Of a stretch of 64,000 bases of DNA, positions 58,803 to 64,000 are shown piece by piece (position 1 is the stretch's first letter; each line of letters starts with the position of its first letter). The DNA lies in the NCBI GenBank assembly GCA_003344405.1, contig NOWV01000037.1, forward strand, positions 372,001 through 436,000, in the 5' to 3' direction. This DNA is from Trichoplax sp. H2. Its lineage: Eukaryota > Placozoa > Uniplacotomia > Trichoplacea. Below the pieces are notes generated by a model. That model was not told the DNA's origin and did not search any database. It was given only the letters and a program-made list of their open reading frames with translations. The position numbers were made by a program, and so were the translations under genes.

Positions 58803-61535
58803 TAAGAATTTTAATCTCATTTTTATTTTATCGCAAGATTAAATAGCTTGGATAGAAAGTGAAAATTTGGCTATAAATCAAATCTATTATTCTATTGTAG
58901 TCATTTTTAAATTTAATTAAAAGAGTGCGTTAGCTTTACAATTGATAAGAACATTTCTCATCTTTACTCGTCTCTCATCATTATTTAATTATACTAAGAT
59001 TAATTGTTATCATAAAGCTATTGAATATGTTGCTGCAGCTTAGATTTTATTTTCTAGTTTATATAAAAAAGGACGATTTTAACTCTAATATCACTATCGG
59101 CCTACAATGGATCCTATATCATTTCTCGACATTGAATTTCTTTAATTTATATTACTATTTCAGCAATTTTGATAATCAATTGCATTATGTAAAGCCTTTA
59201 CTTATTAATTTTGCCTGTAGTTCTATTCGGAGTTAATCTCAATCATCATAATATCGTCCTTTCAATTTGTAAAGCAAACCATGGATATGAGAAAACATTT
59301 CCATCATTTTTAAAATTATAGCTAGTAAAGGTAATAAAATTAAATAAGCTATCAATGCTATATATCCATACTTTGTCCATTATTAGTAAAATTTACAGAT
59401 ACGCTTTAGAGCAATTTAGAGTTACCACTACTGGAGATGATAGAATTTAATTAATTAATAGCTCACTGCGCTATATGTTAACAAAATAAGCATGTAAAAT
59501 AACTAAATTTTGCAAGACTATCATCTATATCAACTCGACTAAACGGAGATGACTTGAGAATAATATATAATTTATATTAGACGAAACTATATGATTGATT
59601 GGCTTCAAGACTATCACACGACTCAATCGATAATGCTCGTGTATTCCATTACATCACCTACAAATTAAATTAAATTATTATATTACTTGTCGATTCGTAG
59701 ATATTTACTAATAGAGTAGCAATAATGTTTATAAATTAATTTATTTCATTACTTCGAAAGCTAACATAAATGCAAATAGGTTTATGTAACTTTACGTTAT
59801 TTCTTACATAAACCAAAAAATTGATACCGCCATTACTATCTTAAATTACCGGCAATGCTGATTATACTGTACCCGTATTTGCATTAAATTTTTACATTTA
59901 TGAGAATAAAATAATAGATCAGCAATTTATTAGATTTAACTCAATATTTATTTGGTATTTTAGAGTGCACGAATAGTGCAAATGTTAGCTTAAATCTTCG
60001 ATACTTGAGCGTTCTATTTTAATTTTAATTGAAACAGAATACATAAAATGGTGAGCATCCTTCCATTATAGACGATCTACTGTATTGTAATTTTCATTTC
60101 GTATTTCCTACTAGTACACAATAGAATGCAAGTTTTTACTGCTTTAAAATACTTTACAGAGAAAAATAGGTTAAATCTGGCAGAGAAACTTCATCAAAAC
60201 TCCGTTAGATAGAATAAATTAAAAAATGTCGCATTTATTATTTAGTGTATGGCATACATTTAATTTTTGCAACAAGATTTATTGTTATTCAATGCTATAA
60301 AGATCTTTTCTAGCATACAGTATAGCTCAGAATAAGCTATGAAAAATTGAGTTTACTAACAATAACACGCATGATAGCTATTTCACTTTGTCTAACAACT
60401 CAATTTTGTTATCTCTCATTTAAACTTATCGAAATATTAGCATAAGAACATAGTAGTAATACATTAATTATGAAAATCTCAAGGCAAACTTTCTTGTTTT
60501 TTCTGAACTTTACTCAGTTATTTAATAAGATGCATCCTTGTAATTTATTTGGCACGTTATCAAATAGACATAAACTGAAATACTGAGCTAAATCTAATTT
60601 ACAAGGATAATATGTTAGCTGTAATAAGCATGTTTATTTCTTATGATAATATGCAGTAACGCTTAGGAAAAGATCAGTTTATACAATCTCTTCACTTTTT
60701 ATATAACATGGAAAAAAATCTGCTCGAGTTAAATTTTTGGATAATTCTGTACCATATTATAACTGCACTAGGTCCTTAAATATGGTCTATAATATCAAAA
60801 ACATTATTTTTAAATAAAATAATTGATTCAAGATAGAAAGACAACACACAGAACCTATTGTAACGACCTTATATGACTTTAAACTTTATATTGGTTAAAG
60901 TAATTTACATAACAGTTGATAGCTTATGATTTTCCACTATTGTAACTCTCCAGGATATTATATTACTTGCAGTACGGTATATACTGTATAATTTCAATAT
61001 TAAAATATTAGATTAATTTCCTCAATATTTGACTTAAGTATTATAGTTCTTTCAGTAAAATAAATCCTAAATGGTTAAATTCAACAGCATTCTCAAGGCG
61101 ATGACATATTAGTATACAAAACTTGTCAACTATTTGTCTCATTGAATTCGTTATCGCTATATTAATAAACTTACGTTTAATTAGAAAATATCTATTGTGA
61201 GAATATACGAAGCAATAAATTAAATTTTCTCATTAACTGACTTCAAAGGACGATATTCATATTGATAATTCCGGTATAACACAATAAGGTATCCAGTCCA
61301 TGTGGTACCCTCAAGTATAATAAAGTAGCAAATTCCTGACTCAAATAGAACTAAATCATTTCTTTCAAGTATAAGATCAAACTAATCCAGCAATCATGAT
61401 CAAGAAATTATAACATTTTTTTCTAGTCTACAGATACGGTTTCAAGAAAAATTTCGAATAGATATAATTATTGCAATCAGATCTATACTATACGAGATAT
61501 GTAAGCGATTTATAACTCTCGAACGTATAATACAA
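58803..61535. other. Convergent intergenic region SLC26A11/P450, nothing recognised
   Basis: This 2.7 kb stretch of very A+T-rich sequence lies between two stop codons. It must include both 3' UTRs. No coding potential, RNA gene or clear repeat was seen. Confidence 0.5.
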
Positions 61536-63669
61536 TTAAGGATTATCCCGCCGTGTAAATTTGACGTAAAATTCTTCATCAGGTCGATAAACTGGTAAAG
61601 TTTTGTATTTTATATTGTAAACATCGGACTGGAATTGCCAATCGTAATTTTTGATTACATAAGAGATAGTTTCCTAAATTATTAATTAAATATAAACATA
61701 CTTTTCTTTCGCTTGATAATTATAAGTGAAATACGAACATTTTAATTATTACTCATACCTGTAACATCATTTTCATCAGCGTTCTTCCTACACATGCACG
61801 GCGACCTCCTCCAAATGTCCATATCTTTCGGTTGTTAGAACTGAATCATGATTTTAAAGTGTTAGAATAAAACAGTTGATAACAACCAGATGTAATTCCT
61901 TCCTATTTCTTAAATGTATACTATTACGAGATTAAAATACAAAACATCTTATATTATTTACTCATTTAACCAACGTTCAGGTAAAAATTGATCGGGATTG
62001 GGAAAAGCAGCTGGATCACGATGAGCTGCATGAGTTAGATATAAAAGAGAACACCCTTTTGGTATTGTAAATCCACTTATGACACCACCCTAATAATGGA
62101 TAAAAAATTATCAACATGTTCATTAGCATTCTAGTCAGGATGGATTTATGTATAAGTAAATACGGTATCTATGTCCTTATAGTAATTACCAAATATAGAA
62201 AAATTTTCAAATGCATCAGCGCATTTAAATTAAGATGAGTTTCGCACTGTAATTTAAAATAAAAGTAACTCATTTATTCTAGTTGCCATCTATGAAGAGC
62301 CGTAATATCTCTAATTGATACAAGTTATAAGTAACTTTTTGATCAATATGTAATGACAGTATTTCAAATAAATTAGCCCACTGACATTAATACAATTATC
62401 TTACTTTAATACTCGTATATTACAAAAACAAATTAGTCTACTTCAGTTGTCTACATAAAATCCGTAAATATCTCAAACTAATGTAAGTTAGGCTGTGTAT
62501 AATTTGCCATCGCATAGTATAGACAGCATTTCAAATATATCAGTGCATTGATATTAAAATAAGTATTTTGCTACAATATACAGCAAGAAACAACTAATCA
62601 ATTTCAGCTGTGCGCTACCAAAGAATTATAAATATCTCAAAATTGATATACGTTATAGTTAATTTGATATTAAGTTGCTAATTAATTTATTGTATAAATT
62701 AAAAAATCATCAAATTAGATTCAGTAATGATCAGTTTATAATCAAGAAGGGTGATAATCTAGCTAAATGAAATTCTTGTAAGTATTTTAAGGCAATACAA
62801 GGGGCTAGAGATTAGTAGCCCTCTATCAGTAGAAGCTAGTGAAAAATTTGATAACAGCTTTCAATTACTATATTACTGAAAGTATTGGCAGAACATCAAA
62901 TCAACTAACAATCCTAATCTGTTAGCCTCGACAATAAAAGTTGCTACTAAAAATACTAAGGCTTCAAAAATTCGTTGGTTCTATATGACATACCTTAATA
63001 GCTTGCCTTTTACCTCCAATAAATGGCGGATGAAGTCTTTCTATTTCAGTCGTGATAGCATTTAGTAAATCTAAATCATTACGAGCTATGTCAACATAAC
63101 GAGCCTAAAGGGATATAGTTTATATAATTATATCAAAACGCGAATTTGTTGTAAAATTATTTTATGTTCAAACTAGATTCATGTCGGAACGTACATGTCC
63201 AGTTTTACCAAGTTCGATAAATGTGGAAGCTAAGAGCGATGCTACAGCTTTAGGAGGTAAAGCCGATACAAATAGCAATATGTGGTTTCTCAGTTCTTCC
63301 CTAGACTTGAAGCCGGCATTGGATATGGTCTGGTTGAATCTTTAGCAAAGGTATAACATTGGATGAATACGTAGAGCGTAACCATAATAGTCTAACTATT
63401 CGTACATGACTATAATGTAAACATACTCATTTTTATCAAATCTACACAGTAATTCTTCAATTCTATCTATTAGCTCATCCTATATGATTCAATATAAAAT
63501 AGAAGCTATTATTCTTATATAAAGTGCGTAAATGACAATCCATATAAAAACGTTAAGTGATATTAAGCGATGTTTAGGGTAAGCTGTTCTATAACCTTCG
63601 CTTTAATTGCTTTGCCAAATGTTGTAGACCATCCAGTAAAACTTGCGCTTACAGGAATAGAAATCAAGC
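61536..63669 (-). CDS. Cytochrome P450, 3' seven exons; 5' end beyond the window
   Basis: This is a heme-thiolate enzyme; its family is not assigned. Visible exons from 5': 63669-63596, 63479-63427, 63339-63174, 63104-62994, 62089-61962, 61840-61759, 61673-61536. All phases fit and give about 250 codons, roughly the C-terminal half. Motifs: PVSASFTGWSTTFGKAIKAK, K-helix EIER followed by LHPPFIGGKR, IPKGCSLLYLTHAAHRDPAA, FPNPDQFLPERW (PERF) and heme loop FGGGRRACVG with Cys ligand. The layout around GGKRQAIK and IPKG recalls clan 26/51 enzymes. The I-helix (ILLFVSALPPKAVASLLAST) lacks the acidic-Thr pair expected in monooxygenases, at the position of GGHETT. The entry phase at 63669 requires at least one more exon upstream. 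Nothing coding was found between 63670 and 64000. Confidence 0.9.
62190..62690. repeat. Three degenerate ~160-bp tandem repeats in a P450 intron
   Basis: Copies begin near 62200, 62352 and 62519. Each has TTTCAAAT..ATCAG.GCA.T, then CAGTTGTC/CAGCTGTG-like, AATATCTCAAA-like and a GTTATA end. Divergence is high, so this is an old event within the 904 bp intron 62090-62993. Confidence 0.6.
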
Positions 63670-64000
63670 CTATAATGGATCGTCACGTGTATATCGATAT
63701 ATGTTTAATAATCAACTTAGAAATGAAATACCAGTGCTTTATATTTTCTTTTCGGAATAATTACTTATAATTCTACACTTATATATCAATATATTATTAA
63801 TAATTTAGAAATGGAATGCTAATACATTATCTATTCGGCAATAATTACTTGCTATTTCTACATTATAAATGGAACCTATTAAGAAAACTATTTGATATTA
63901 CATGGGCATTACTGTGATACAATCGTAAAAGACTAAATTTGCATTTATTATGTGAGAATAGAATGGAACGATCATTTATTAAAACTTTATATAAAATTAT
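63670..64000. other. Window edge, P450 intron with degenerate 95-bp duplication
   Basis: This is presumed intron of the P450 gene. Two diverged copies of about 80 bp (about 63690-63770 and 63780-63850) share CATTTCTAA, ATTATT and TATCGATATA/TATTGATATA words. No exon was recognised. Confidence 0.5.

Overview
This window is eukaryotic nuclear DNA from an early-branching animal, and a placozoan (Trichoplax/Hoilungia-like) is my best guess. The grounds are A+T-rich sequence, genes cut into many short exons by mostly 50-500 bp GT-AG introns, and clear orthologues of animal genes, including a motile-cilium protein and a Na,K-ATPase beta subunit. The species cannot be proven from the sequence alone. 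Gene models were built by hand from splice sites, reading phase and remembered family sequences, with no search tools. Six models (FDPS, CFAP43, DHX34, FIGNL1, the DNA polymerase mu/TdT-like gene and SLC26A11) close in frame from start to stop at close to the length of the human protein.

Left part (1-16 kb): FDPS (+, isoprenoid synthesis) converges on CFAP43 (-, 39 exons, axonemal protein). CFAP43 and DHX34 (+, RNA helicase of the nonsense-mediated decay pathway) diverge from a 372 bp shared promoter that holds an RFX X-box.

Middle part (16-35 kb): DHX34 is followed by FIGNL1 (+, AAA ATPase acting on RAD51). FIGNL1 converges on a Na,K-ATPase beta subunit gene (-) whose first exon was not found. 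A 3 kb block (31.6-34.7 kb) is full of TACTGTACAGTA-type palindromes and contains a five-copy tandem array with units of about 200 bp.

Right-middle part (35-48 kb): FRA10AC1 (+, spliceosome-associated) and SMIM8 (-, small membrane protein) are tail to tail. Their shared 3' region is tandemly duplicated, so a dead copy of the FRA10AC1 tail and a dead SMIM8 exon lie between the two live genes. SMIM8 and a DNA polymerase mu/TdT-like gene (+) diverge.

Right part (48-64 kb): SLC26A11 (+, anion transporter with STAS domain) converges on the 3' part of a cytochrome P450 gene (-), which runs off the right edge. The P450 has an unusual I-helix without the usual acid-threonine pair. Most intergenic stretches show no recognisable genes.

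No operon, CRISPR array, tRNA, rRNA or intact transposon was recognised.
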